Both the position numbers and the translations under genes were made by a program. 39,812 bases of DNA from Xanthobacter autotrophicus. GTDB taxonomy: Bacteria; Pseudomonadota; Alphaproteobacteria; Rhizobiales; Xanthobacteraceae. This document shows, piece by piece, positions 27,001-34,885 of the stretch; the stretch's first letter is position 1; each line of letters opens with the position of its first letter. The notes beneath the pieces were generated by a model that was not told where the DNA came from, did no database searches, and saw only the letters and a list, made by a program, of their open reading frames with translations. The stretch covers positions 1 through 39,812 of the forward strand of contig NZ_VAUP01000013.1 in NCBI RefSeq assembly GCF_005871085.1, in the 5' to 3' direction.

Positions 27001-27225
27001 GGCGCCGGTGCCAATTCCCGCAAGTCCATCGGCATCGCCGTGGTGTCGGGCATGCTGGCGTCCACCTGCCTCGCGGTCCTGTTCGTGCCGTCTTTCTATA
27101 CGGTGCTGCAGCGGTTCGAGGAGAAGCTGAAGGGCAAGAAGAAGCCCGCGGGCCATGCGCCGCCCGAGCCGCCGGAAACCCCGGAGGCCGATGTCGGCGT
27201 GCCACCCGCGCCCGCATCTGCCTGA
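24016..27225 (+). CDS. RND multidrug efflux permease, HAE1 (AcrB/MexB) family
   Basis: 1069 residues, typical of proton-driven hydrophobe/amphiphile efflux pumps. It starts MISRFFIERPVLSNVLALVF, the family N-terminus. Twelve membrane helices in two repeats flank two large periplasmic loops. The proton-relay residues are present: Asp411-Asp412 in IGIVVDDAIVIVEG and Lys943 in ASKNAILIVEYAREKR. PSSFLP-like VPTSFLPIEDQGYF marks the second half. The C-terminal 25 residues are a charged and Pro-rich tail. It forms a tripartite pump with the adaptor encoded just upstream and presumably a TolC-like channel from elsewhere. Substrate range is not predictable; neighbouring genes give no clue. GAGG lies nine bases before the ATG. 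Confidence 0.97.
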   Translation: MISRFFIERPVLSNVLALVFVLIGLVSLTRLPVSQYPNIVPPTVSVSTSYPGASAKTMIDTVALPIEQQVNGVEGMLYMQSWSASDGTYTLIVTFDIGADPNMAQVLVQNRVNIALASLPTAVQAQGVTILQKGTSILEFVTLISPDGRYDGLYLNNYAIINIQNELARVAGVANVGIFGTGTYALRIWMDPDRMQAFGLTPQDISNAIQKQSQIVTPGQLGIPPAPDNASFQYTVNIAGRLDDAKDYENIIVKVDNSDGGRIVRIRDIGRVELGAQSYSKDFTQDNKPAAGIGIFQLPAANALDVSARVAKKMEELKKDFPEGLEYSIPFNTTLFVTASIDEVWKTLFEAAILVLVVILLFLQDWRATLVPATTVPVTIIGAFAAMDAMGFTINLSTLFAIILAIGIVVDDAIVIVEGVARHIEEGMAGQPAAEKAMDELFGPVVGITLVLMSVFLPASFIPGLTGQMFKQFALVIAATAFISAINAATLKPTQCALWLRQPVPPEKRNFIFRGFNKIYAKAEHWYTGVISRMVHHSKVMVIIALALMGVAAYGLTRVPTSFLPIEDQGYFLAHVQLPDASNLNRTKKVMADVSERIRKVPGVETVLAISGISVLDNSSTLSNAGVTYITLKPWSERYATTGQDLLSLYENLNKAVADVVQAEVLILVPPAIQGIGNAAGFTMQPQLRNGNFDYRLLEQITTSMVDKAQAQSALAHVSSSFRAGAPQLEVEVNRIKAETLGVTVGQVFDTISSYLGSTYVNQINKFGNVFQVYVQAESGYRVTPTDLANLKVRTPKGQMVPLGTLVTVKMVQGPPLISLYNLYPSSTVVGGTAQGFSSGQALSLMEQIATATLPPGTGFEWTAMSYQEKAVGNQIYYVFGLAILLVYFVLAGQYESWIQPMAVILAVPLALLGTVGALVGLGISNNLYTQIGLVLLIALASKNAILIVEYAREKRAEGMDIMDAAVEASRLRFRPILMTSFAFILGVLPLVFATGAGANSRKSIGIAVVSGMLASTCLAVLFVPSFYTVLQRFEEKLKGKKKPAGHAPPEPPETPEADVGVPPAPASA

Positions 27226-27255
27226 TCGGGGCGCGCCGGCCCTGCCGAAACCCGT

Positions 27256-27284
27256 GACATCTGCCCATTATGCGGGCAGATGTC
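27256..27284. terminator. Perfect hairpin after the RND operon
   Basis: A perfect 11-base stem (GACATCTGCCC / GGGCAGATGTC) with a 7-base AT-rich loop begins 30 bases past the pump stop codon. Position suits a terminator, but no T-run follows. It could equally be an operator dyad for the following gene, whose likely promoter region (CCTATAACGG near 27307) lies just downstream. Confidence 0.5.
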
Positions 27285-27399
27285 GCCGCAAAGTCGCGCT
27301 TTCTCCCTATAACGGCCTTGTCTAACCTTGGCCGGAAACCGCCCACCCCACCCCTTGGGCTGCCCGTAGGGCCAATGCCCGCAGGACCAGGTGCCATAT

Positions 27400-30300
27400 A
27401 TGTCGATCCTCGCGAGCCTGCATCACGTTACGAGCTACAAGTACGAGCGCCCGGTCACGATGGGGCCGCAGACCATCCGCCTGCGTCCGGCGCCGCACAG
27501 CCGTACCGAGATCCCCGCCTATTCGCTCAAGATTTCACCAGCTGAACATTTCATCAACTGGCAGCAGGACCCGTTCGGCAACTGGCTCGCGCGCATCGTG
27601 TTCCCGGAGAAGGTGGAGGAGTTCAAGGTCGAGGTGGACCTCCTCGCCAAGCTCGACGTGCTCAATCCGTTCGACTTCTTCGTCGAGGAATATGCCGAGA
27701 ATTTCCCCTTCACCTACACCCCCGAGCTGAAGGCGGAGCTGGCCCCCTATCTCGAGCTGGAGAAGGAGGGCGCCCCGTTCGACGCCTTCGTCGCCGGGGT
27801 ATCGCTTGAGCCGCGCCGCATCGTGGATTTCCTGGTGGAGATCAACCAGCTCCTCCAGAAGGAGATCGGCTACGTCATCCGCATGGAGCCGGGCGTCCAG
27901 ACCCCGGACGAGACGCTCACCAAGAAGCTCGGCTCCTGCCGCGACACCGGCTGGCTCTTGGTGCAGGTGCTGCGCCATCTCGGCCTCGCCGCGCGCTTCG
28001 TCTCCGGCTACCTGATCCAGCTGAAGCCCGACGTGGCGGCCCTCGACGGTCCCTCCGGCACTGACGTGGACTTCACCGACCTCCACGCTTGGTGCGAGGT
28101 CTATGTGCCGGGCGCGGGCTGGATCGGCCTCGACCCCACCTCGGGGCTGCTGTGCGGCGAGGGCCACATCCCGCTCGCCGCGACCCCGCACTATCGTTCC
28201 GCCGCCCCCATCACCGGCTATCTGATGGAGAAGACGGAGACCGAGTTCGGCTTCGACATGAGCGTCGCCCGCGTGGCCGAGGCGCCGCGCGTGACCCTGC
28301 CGTTCTCCGACGAGACCTGGGCCGCCCTCGACGAGCTGGGCCAGAAGGTGGACGTGGACCTCAAGGCCGGCGACGTGCGCCTGACCATGGGTGGCGAACC
28401 CACCTTCGTCTCCATCGACGACTATGAATCTCCCGAGTGGAACACCGAGGCGCTCGGCCCGCAGAAGCGGGTGCGCGCGGATGACCTCATCCGCCGCCTG
28501 CGCAAGCGCTTCTCCACCGAGGGCGTGCTGCATTACGGCCAGGGCAAGTGGTATCCCGGCGAGACGCTGCCGCGCTGGTCGTTCGACCTGTTCTGGCGCA
28601 AGGACGGCCAGCCCATGTGGCGGCGCGAGGACCTGATCGCCGACGAGAAGACCAATTACGCCCCGACCCCGGCCGACGCCGAGCGTTTCTGCCGGGCGGT
28701 GGCCGAAAAGCTCGCGGTGGGCTCGCAGTTCGTGCTGCCCGCCTACGAGGACAACATCTATTACATGTGGAAGGAGCAGTGCCTTCCCGAGAACATCGCC
28801 CCCGGCGACGAGCGCATGGCCGACGAGGTGCAGCGCCGCATGCTGGCGCGTACCTTCAACCAGGGCCTCGCCAATGCCACCGGCTCGGTGCTGCCCCTGC
28901 GCCGGGTGTGGACGCCCGAAGGCTTTGCCTGGCGCTCTGAGCTGTGGACCTTCCGCCGCGAATTCCTGTTCCTGATCCCCGGCGAAAGCCCCATGGGCTA
29001 TCGCCTGCCGCTGGAATCGCTGCAGTTCCTCGCGCCCACGCGCTACCCCTATGTGGTGCCCACCGACCCGTTCGAGCCGCGCGGGCCGCTGCCGGACGCC
29101 GATGAGCTCGCCGCCCGCTACCGCGCCGGCGGTGAAGGCACGGCCGGTACCGACGGCGCCACGCCGGTCGATGCCCGCGAGCGCTATTCCGTCGCCCCGC
29201 GCCGGGAAGCCTACGGCACCGGTGAGCGGGCGCAGGAGCTGGTGCGCCAGTATCTGGCCCAGAACGACACCCAGGTGTTCACCGCCGACACACGCACCGC
29301 GCTTTGCGTGGAGCCGCGCAACGGCCGCCTCTGCGTGTTCCTGCCCCCGGTGGAGACGCTGGAGGACTATGTGGACCTCATCGCCGCCGTCGAGCAGGTG
29401 GCGATTGAGCTAAACACCCCTCTGCACCTGGAGGGCTATCCGCCGCCCTTCGACTACCGCCTCAACCTCATCCGGCTCGCGCCTGATCCGGGCGTGCTGG
29501 AGGTGAACGTCCATCCGTCCGACACCTGGTCCGGCTGCGTGGAGATCACCCGCATCCTCTATGAGGAAGCGCGCCTCGCCCGCCTCGGCACCGAGAAGTT
29601 CATGGTGGACGGCCGCCACACCGGTACCGGCGGCGGCAACCACGTGGTGGTGGGCGGCTCCACACCGGCCGACAGCCCCTTCCTGCGCCGGCCCGACCTG
29701 CTGAAGAGCCTGCTGCTGTTCTGGCAGCGCCACCCCTCCTTGTCCTACATGTTCTCGGGCCTGTTCATCGGCCCGACCTCCCAGCATCCGCGGGTGGACG
29801 AGGCCCGGCACGACAGCCTTTACGAGCTGGAGATCGCGCTTTCCAAGATCGGCCTGCCCGGAGCGGCCGAGGGGCCGACCCCGCCGTGGCTGGTGGACCG
29901 CCTGCTGCGCAATCTGCTGGTGGACGTCACCGGCAACACCCACCGCACCGAAATCTCCATCGACAAGCTCTATTCGCCGGATGGCCCCACCGGCCGCCTG
30001 GGCCTGGTGGAGTTCCGCTGCTTCGAGATGCCGCCGGACTGGCGCATGAGTCTGGCCCAGCAACTGCTGCTGCGCGCCCTCATCGCCCGGCTGTGGCACA
30101 AGCCGGTCACCGGCAAGTGCGCGCGCTGGGGCACCATCCTCAACGACCGCTTCATGCTGCCCCATTACGTCTGGGCCGACTTCGTGGACGTGCTGGAGGA
30201 CCTCTCGGACGCCGGCTACAGCTTCGATCCGGAATGGTTCCGCGCCCAGTTCGAGTTCCGCTTCCCGCACTACGGCAAGGTGCAACGGGGCGGCGTCGAC

Positions 30301-30810
30301 GTGGAGATCCGCCAGGCGCTCGAATGCTGGCACGTGCTGGGTGAAGAGGGCGTCGTCGGCGGCACCGCCCGCTACGTGGACTCCTCGGTGGAGCGCCTGC
30401 AGGTGAAAGTGGAGGGCTTCAACCCCGCCCGTCACATCGTCACCTGCAACGGGCGGCGGCTGCCGCTGGCGCCCACCGGCCGCAACGGCACCTTCGTCGC
30501 CGGCGTGCGCTACAAGGCGTGGCAGCCCTGGTCGGGCCTGCATCCCACCATCCCGGTCCAGGCGCCCCTCACCTTCGACGTGGTGGATACCTGGAGCGAG
30601 CGCTCGCGCGGCGGCTGCCGCTATTACGTGTCGCATCCGGGCGGTCGCAGCTACGAGACCTTCCCGGTGAATTCCTATGAAGCCGAGGCCCGCCGCCTCG
30701 CCCGCTTCCAGGATTACGGCCACACGCCCGGCACCACTCCCGTTCCCGAGGAGAACGCGCCGGACGAGTTCCCCACCACCCTCGACCTGCGCCGTCCCAT
30801 CGGCGCGTAA
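27400..30810 (+). CDS. Transglutaminase-like protein fused to DUF2126 putative amidoligase
   Basis: 1136 residues. Residues 1-85 are the bacterial transglutaminase N-terminal domain (LHHVTSYKYERPVTMGPQTI). The transglutaminase core follows, with triad Cys180 (LGSCRDTGWLL), His229 (LHAWCEVYVP) and Asp245 (GLDPTSG). From about 320 to the end lies DUF2126: RLTMGGEPTFVSIDD, LEVNVHPSDTW, GRHTGTGGGNHVVVGG, HRTEISIDKLYSP and GLVEFRCFEMPPDWRMS, a Glu/His/Arg-rich pattern like glutamate-cysteine ligase/glutamine-synthetase-type amidoligases. The likely role is amide-bond making plus peptide-bond handling on an unknown peptide or protein in the cytoplasm; no signal peptide is seen. A GTG nine bases upstream, better spaced from AGGA, is an alternative start. 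The next two genes belong to the same predicted pathway. Confidence 0.92.
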   Translation: MSILASLHHVTSYKYERPVTMGPQTIRLRPAPHSRTEIPAYSLKISPAEHFINWQQDPFGNWLARIVFPEKVEEFKVEVDLLAKLDVLNPFDFFVEEYAENFPFTYTPELKAELAPYLELEKEGAPFDAFVAGVSLEPRRIVDFLVEINQLLQKEIGYVIRMEPGVQTPDETLTKKLGSCRDTGWLLVQVLRHLGLAARFVSGYLIQLKPDVAALDGPSGTDVDFTDLHAWCEVYVPGAGWIGLDPTSGLLCGEGHIPLAATPHYRSAAPITGYLMEKTETEFGFDMSVARVAEAPRVTLPFSDETWAALDELGQKVDVDLKAGDVRLTMGGEPTFVSIDDYESPEWNTEALGPQKRVRADDLIRRLRKRFSTEGVLHYGQGKWYPGETLPRWSFDLFWRKDGQPMWRREDLIADEKTNYAPTPADAERFCRAVAEKLAVGSQFVLPAYEDNIYYMWKEQCLPENIAPGDERMADEVQRRMLARTFNQGLANATGSVLPLRRVWTPEGFAWRSELWTFRREFLFLIPGESPMGYRLPLESLQFLAPTRYPYVVPTDPFEPRGPLPDADELAARYRAGGEGTAGTDGATPVDARERYSVAPRREAYGTGERAQELVRQYLAQNDTQVFTADTRTALCVEPRNGRLCVFLPPVETLEDYVDLIAAVEQVAIELNTPLHLEGYPPPFDYRLNLIRLAPDPGVLEVNVHPSDTWSGCVEITRILYEEARLARLGTEKFMVDGRHTGTGGGNHVVVGGSTPADSPFLRRPDLLKSLLLFWQRHPSLSYMFSGLFIGPTSQHPRVDEARHDSLYELEIALSKIGLPGAAEGPTPPWLVDRLLRNLLVDVTGNTHRTEISIDKLYSPDGPTGRLGLVEFRCFEMPPDWRMSLAQQLLLRALIARLWHKPVTGKCARWGTILNDRFMLPHYVWADFVDVLEDLSDAGYSFDPEWFRAQFEFRFPHYGKVQRGGVDVEIRQALECWHVLGEEGVVGGTARYVDSSVERLQVKVEGFNPARHIVTCNGRRLPLAPTGRNGTFVAGVRYKAWQPWSGLHPTIPVQAPLTFDVVDTWSERSRGGCRYYVSHPGGRSYETFPVNSYEAEARRLARFQDYGHTPGTTPVPEENAPDEFPTTLDLRRPIGA

Positions 30811-31322
30811 GGCCGCATCGGCGCCCGCCCTTGGTTCCCTCCGCCTCCCTCTCGGGAGGGGAGGGGCGAGGGCAGAGCCGTCGGGCCGCGCCTGCGGCCC
30901 GGTTTCGGCCGGATCAGGCGGATGGCATGAAGGGCGACCTTTCAGGCCTGGATGAAATCCATTTGGAATCAAGCCCCTGGTGCAGGTGAGCCGGTCTGGG
31001 CCGAAGGGCCCCGGCGCGCGGGAAGGCGGCTTAAGCCAGGCCTCCGTCGCCTCTGCGAAGGCTGGGCGAGATTGGAGTCGGCGGAGGAGCCCCGTGGAAG
31101 GGGCGTTCCGACCTATTCCAAAGAAGAGTGCATCCGGCGCCGGTCCGGTCATAATGGGGCGTTCGGGAATGCCGGGCACCTCGAGGGCGTTGCCATTGGA
31201 TTGCGCGGCAATTCGATGGATAAAACGGTCTCTTCTCTTAGGCTTAGAGGCGGGTTCAGATTTTGGACGGGATCGCTGCGCACATTCCGCCCAAAACGAA
31301 TCCGGCCGTGGAAGGGGTAGTC
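30811..31322. other. Intergenic region upstream of the ATP-grasp/alpha-E gene
   Basis: 512 bases. Its left part has a CCCTCTCGGGAGGGGAGGGG palindrome-like element (about 30847-30868), akin to the repeats at 7332 and 8443, which may end the preceding transcript. The middle is GC-rich without a credible gene. The right end (31140-31260) is AT-richer and contains the candidate promoter listed separately. Confidence 0.4.
31196..31224 (+). promoter_or_regulatory. Candidate housekeeping-type promoter for the ATP-grasp/alpha-E gene
   Basis: TTGGAT (31196-31201), a 17-base spacer, then GATAAA (31219-31224), within an AT-richer island about 100 bases before the chosen GTG start. Both hexamers are only partial consensus matches, so this is a candidate only. 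Confidence 0.35.
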
Positions 31323-33830
31323 GTGTCGGGGGCCGAGCAGCGGAGCGAGGTGTTTGAACGGGCGGCCGCGGAAAGCCTCATCGGAGGCTACCGGACCTTG
31401 CCCGGCATCCGCGACGAGATGATGGATCAGGACGGCCAGCCGCGCCGCCACTGGATGCCATTTCTCGCTGCCCTTGCGGAGCTCGGTTCCGACGAGCTGC
31501 GCCGGCGCTTTTCCGCCGCCGATCGCTATCTGCGCGATTCGGGCGTCTTCTACCGCGTCTATGACGATACCGGCGGCGGCGAGCGGCCCTGGTCGCTCAG
31601 CCACATGCCGCTGCTCATCGAGGACGCGGACTGGCAGGTGCTCTCCGCCGGCCTCATCGAGCGCGCCGAACTGCTGGAAGTGGTGCTTCAGGACCTCTAT
31701 GGTGCCGGGCATCTGGTCGCCGATGGCGATTTGCCCGCTGCGGCCGTGGCCGGCAGCCCTGAATTCCTGCGGCCGCTGGTGGGCATCAAGCCCGAGGGTG
31801 GGCGCTTCCTGCGGGTCTATGCCGCCGATGTGGGGCGTGGACCGGATGGCCGCTGGTGGGTGCTTGCCGATCGCACCCAGGCGCCATCGGGCGCCGGCTA
31901 CGCGCTGGAGAACCGCCTCGCCTCCACCCGCGCCCTGCCGGACGTGTCGCGCAATCTCAACATGCAGCGCGTCGCATCCTTCTTCCAGGCATTGCGCACC
32001 TCGCTGATGAAGCTGGACCGGACCGGGGAGGGGCGCATCGGCCTGCTGAGCCCGGGCCCGCTCAACGAAACTTATTTCGAGCACGCGCTGCTCGCCCGCT
32101 ATCTCGGCTTCCTGCTGGTGGAGGGCGAGGACCTGACCGTGCGCGGCGATACGCTCCACGTGCGCACGGTGGCGGGGCTGCGGCGCATCGACGTGCTGCT
32201 GCGCCGGCTCGATGCCGACTTCGCCGATCCTCTGGAGCTGAATGCCGGCTCGCGCCTCGGCGTGCCCGGCCTCGTTCAGGCGGTGCGCATGGGCGGCGTG
32301 TCGCTGGCCAATGCGCTGGGCACCGGCCTCATCGAGGCGCCTGCGCTTCTTGCCTTCCTGCCGCGCATCGCCACCCGCGTGTTCGGCCGGCCGCTCAAGC
32401 TGCCCCATGTGGCCACCTGGTGGTGCGGCCAGCCCGCCGAGCGGGCGCAGGTGATGGAGCATCTGGACGAACTGGTCATTTCCTCGGCCTTCGGGCGCGC
32501 CCTGCCGGGCCTGCCGGACGGGGGATCGGTGCTGGGCGCGGACCTGACCGCCACCGACCGGCGGCGCCTGTCCACCCTGCTGGCCCGGCGCGGCGGCGAC
32601 GTGGTGGGCCAGGATATCGCCCGCCTGTCCACCACCCCGGTGTGGACGGGGGAAAAGCTGACGCCGCGCCCGTTCATGCTGCGCGTCTTCCTTGCCGCCA
32701 CCGACAAGGGCTGGACGGTGATGCCCGGCGGCTTCTGCCGCATCTCCTCCGCCCCCGACGCCCGCGCCGTCTCCATGCAGAAGGGCGACCGCTCGGCGGA
32801 CGTGTGGGTGCTGGCGGACGCCGAGGTGGCGGACACCACGCTGCTGCCAAGCTCGGCCAACGTGAAGGTGCGGAGGTCCTCCGGCACGCTGCCGAGCCGG
32901 GCGGCGGACAATCTGTTCTGGCTCGGGCGCTATGTGGAGCGCGCCGAGGCGACGCTTCGCCTGTCGCGGGTGCTGGTGGGCCGGCTCGCGGAAAGCGGCG
33001 ACAGCGGTACCAGCCCCCTCGTCACGCGTCTGCTGGGCCTTCTGGGCGCCTGGGGCGCCATGCCGCGTGACCTTGCCCGGGCCACCCCGGCCCGCTATGC
33101 GGTGGCGGTGCTGACCCGCCGCGACGTGCCCGGCGCCTTGCCGCAACTGGTGCAGGCGGCCCGGGCCTCGGCCTCGGTGATCCGCGACCGTTTCTCGCCC
33201 GACGCCTGGCGGGCGCTGGTGGATCTTGAGGCCTGCGTGGATGCGCCCATCGCCCCCGCCCCCTCCGAGGCGGATGCGGCGGAGCGGGCGGATGCCGCCT
33301 TGCGGATCATTGCCGCCTTCTACGGCCTCGCCTCGGAAAACATGAACCGGCTGACCGGCTGGCGGTTTCTGGAGCTGGGCCGGCGCACCGAGCGGGCCAT
33401 CGGCACCCTGCGCTTCGCCCGCACCTTCGGCGAGGTGGGGGCGCCGCTCGGCTCCCTTGATGCGCTGCTGCAGGTGGCGGACAGCCTCATCACCTACCGC
33501 ACCCGCTATGTGATGATGGAGGCGCGCGGACCGGTGCTCGACCTGGTGCTGCTCGATCCGGACAATCCGCGCTCGGTGGCGTTCCAGGTGCATCGCATGG
33601 CCAATCACCTGAAGGTGCTGCCGGGCCGCGACCAGGATGCGCCGCCGCCGCTCTGGGAGCGCCTTGTCGCCCGCATGCAGGCGGAACTGGCCGCGAGCAC
33701 GGCGGAGAGCTTCGAGCCGGCCTGGTTCGACGCCATGGAGAAGATGCTGATGGAGCTGTCCGACGAGATCGCCGCCCATTACTTCCTCCAGGGCCACGCC
33801 CCGGAGATGACGCACTCGCTTTCCATGTGA
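31323..33830 (+). CDS. Circularly permuted ATP-grasp protein fused to an alpha-E domain
   Basis: 835 residues. The N-terminal ~510 residues form a circularly permuted type 2 ATP-grasp domain (formerly DUF404/DUF407): SGVFYRVYDDTGGGERPWSL, VVLQDLYGAGHLVADGDLP, RFLRVYAADVGRGPDGRWWV, ADRTQAPSGAGYALENRLAS, GLLSPGPLNETYFEHALLAR and LPHVATWWCGQ. From about residue 520 comes a helical alpha-E domain (LPSRAADNLFWLGRYVERAE, ending DEIAAHYFLQGHAPEM). In many genomes these are two adjacent genes; here they are one chain. The ATP-grasp part probably ligates an amino acid or peptide at the expense of ATP; the alpha-E role is unknown. The GTG at 31323 is preferred, with GGAAGGGG five bases upstream; a TTG 20 codons earlier is possible. 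It sits between two transglutaminase-like genes. Confidence 0.92.
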   Translation: MSGAEQRSEVFERAAAESLIGGYRTLPGIRDEMMDQDGQPRRHWMPFLAALAELGSDELRRRFSAADRYLRDSGVFYRVYDDTGGGERPWSLSHMPLLIEDADWQVLSAGLIERAELLEVVLQDLYGAGHLVADGDLPAAAVAGSPEFLRPLVGIKPEGGRFLRVYAADVGRGPDGRWWVLADRTQAPSGAGYALENRLASTRALPDVSRNLNMQRVASFFQALRTSLMKLDRTGEGRIGLLSPGPLNETYFEHALLARYLGFLLVEGEDLTVRGDTLHVRTVAGLRRIDVLLRRLDADFADPLELNAGSRLGVPGLVQAVRMGGVSLANALGTGLIEAPALLAFLPRIATRVFGRPLKLPHVATWWCGQPAERAQVMEHLDELVISSAFGRALPGLPDGGSVLGADLTATDRRRLSTLLARRGGDVVGQDIARLSTTPVWTGEKLTPRPFMLRVFLAATDKGWTVMPGGFCRISSAPDARAVSMQKGDRSADVWVLADAEVADTTLLPSSANVKVRRSSGTLPSRAADNLFWLGRYVERAEATLRLSRVLVGRLAESGDSGTSPLVTRLLGLLGAWGAMPRDLARATPARYAVAVLTRRDVPGALPQLVQAARASASVIRDRFSPDAWRALVDLEACVDAPIAPAPSEADAAERADAALRIIAAFYGLASENMNRLTGWRFLELGRRTERAIGTLRFARTFGEVGAPLGSLDALLQVADSLITYRTRYVMMEARGPVLDLVLLDPDNPRSVAFQVHRMANHLKVLPGRDQDAPPPLWERLVARMQAELAASTAESFEPAWFDAMEKMLMELSDEIAAHYFLQGHAPEMTHSLSM

Positions 33831-33913
33831 AGGTTTGGAGCACCCATTAGAGGGCGATTGAGCCAGAAGATCCCGGATGCGTCGCATCCGTGGGATCCAC
33901 GAGGAAGGGACAG

Positions 33914-34798
33914 ATGCTCTACGACATCCGCCAGACCACCACCTACAGCTATCAGGTGCCCGTGCGGGTGGTGCGGCAGGTGCTGCGCATGACGCCGGTG
34001 GACCGCATCGGCCACCAGCACGTCATCGCCCACATCCTCGACATCGATCCCGATCCGGCGGAGCTGGAGCACGGCATCGACTTCTTCGGCAATGGCCTCA
34101 CCTGGCTCACCATCGACCAGCCCCACGGCCATCTCTCGCTCACCACCCGCAGCCGGGTGGACGTGACCTCCACCGCTTTGCCGGACCCGGCCGAGACGCT
34201 GCTGGTGGACGATGTACGGGCCGCGGCGCTGGAGGAGGCCGACCTCGGGCCGGACGCGGCTGCCCACGGTCTGTTCCCGAGCCGCGCCGTGCCGCTCGAT
34301 CCCGAAATTACCGAGTGGACTGCCACCAGTTTCCGCGGCGACCGCCCGGTGCTGGAGGCCGGGCTGGAACTGATGCATCGGGTGTACGAGGATTTCACCT
34401 ACCAGCCCGGCGCAACCCATGTGGCCACCCCGCCCCATGAGGCGTTCGCCGCCAAGGCCGGGGTGTGCCAGGACTTCGCCCAGGTGATGATTGCCGGGCT
34501 GCGCGGCCTCGGCCTGCCGGCGCGCTATGTGTCGGGCTATCTGCGCACCATCCCGCCGGAAGGCCAGCCGCGCCTTGAGGGGGCGGACGCCACCCACGCG
34601 TGGGTGGAGATCTGGTGCGGGCCGGAGGCCGGCTGGATCGGCCTTGATCCCACCAACGCCATTCCGGTGGGGGACGACCACATCATCCTCGCCGTCGGCC
34701 GCGACTATGCCGATGTGGCGCCGGTGGACGGGGTGATCGTCACCTCCGGCGACCATCGCCTGTCCGTGGGCGTGGACGTGGCCCCCGTGGTGCGGTGA
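33914..34798 (+). CDS. Transglutaminase-like family protein (alpha-E/ATP-grasp associated)
   Basis: 294 residues starting MLYDIRQTTTYSYQVPVRVV, the bacterial transglutaminase N-terminal domain. The core has a complete papain-like triad: Cys185 in AGVCQDFAQVMI, His228 in THAWVEIWCG and Asp245 in GLDPTNAIPVGDDH. The last 50 residues are the usual short beta tail (DYADVAPVDGVI). Such proteins are cytoplasmic here (no signal peptide) and may cleave or transfer peptide/isopeptide bonds. GAGGAAGGGA a few bases before ATG decides the start. The 83-base gap after the ATP-grasp/alpha-E gene suggests one operon. It is convergent with matB, with 87 bases between stops. Confidence 0.93.
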   Translation: MLYDIRQTTTYSYQVPVRVVRQVLRMTPVDRIGHQHVIAHILDIDPDPAELEHGIDFFGNGLTWLTIDQPHGHLSLTTRSRVDVTSTALPDPAETLLVDDVRAAALEEADLGPDAAAHGLFPSRAVPLDPEITEWTATSFRGDRPVLEAGLELMHRVYEDFTYQPGATHVATPPHEAFAAKAGVCQDFAQVMIAGLRGLGLPARYVSGYLRTIPPEGQPRLEGADATHAWVEIWCGPEAGWIGLDPTNAIPVGDDHIILAVGRDYADVAPVDGVIVTSGDHRLSVGVDVAPVVR

Positions 34799-34799
34799 C

Positions 34800-34874
34800 G
34801 CCAACCACCCGTTGCCGCGAGCCTGTGCGGCGCCTGAGCGCTCACGGCGCCGGTCAAAGACCGGGACCGTTGGC
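34800..34874. terminator. Candidate bidirectional terminator zone between convergent genes
   Basis: The 87-base gap between the transglutaminase-like stop and the matB stop contains nested dyads: outer arms GCCAAC / GTTGGC, an inner GGCGCC-TGAGCGCTCA-CGGCGCC palindrome, and a short CCGGTC-AAA-GACCGG hairpin. No T-run is present, so this rests on position and symmetry. Confidence 0.35.
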
Positions 34875-34885
34875 ATGAGAGCGCT

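Noticed and set aside
31149-33887. Long minus-strand open frame opposite the ATP-grasp/alpha-E gene
   Set aside because: Antisense shadow with low-complexity Arg/Gly/His composition; the + strand protein has clear domain motifs.
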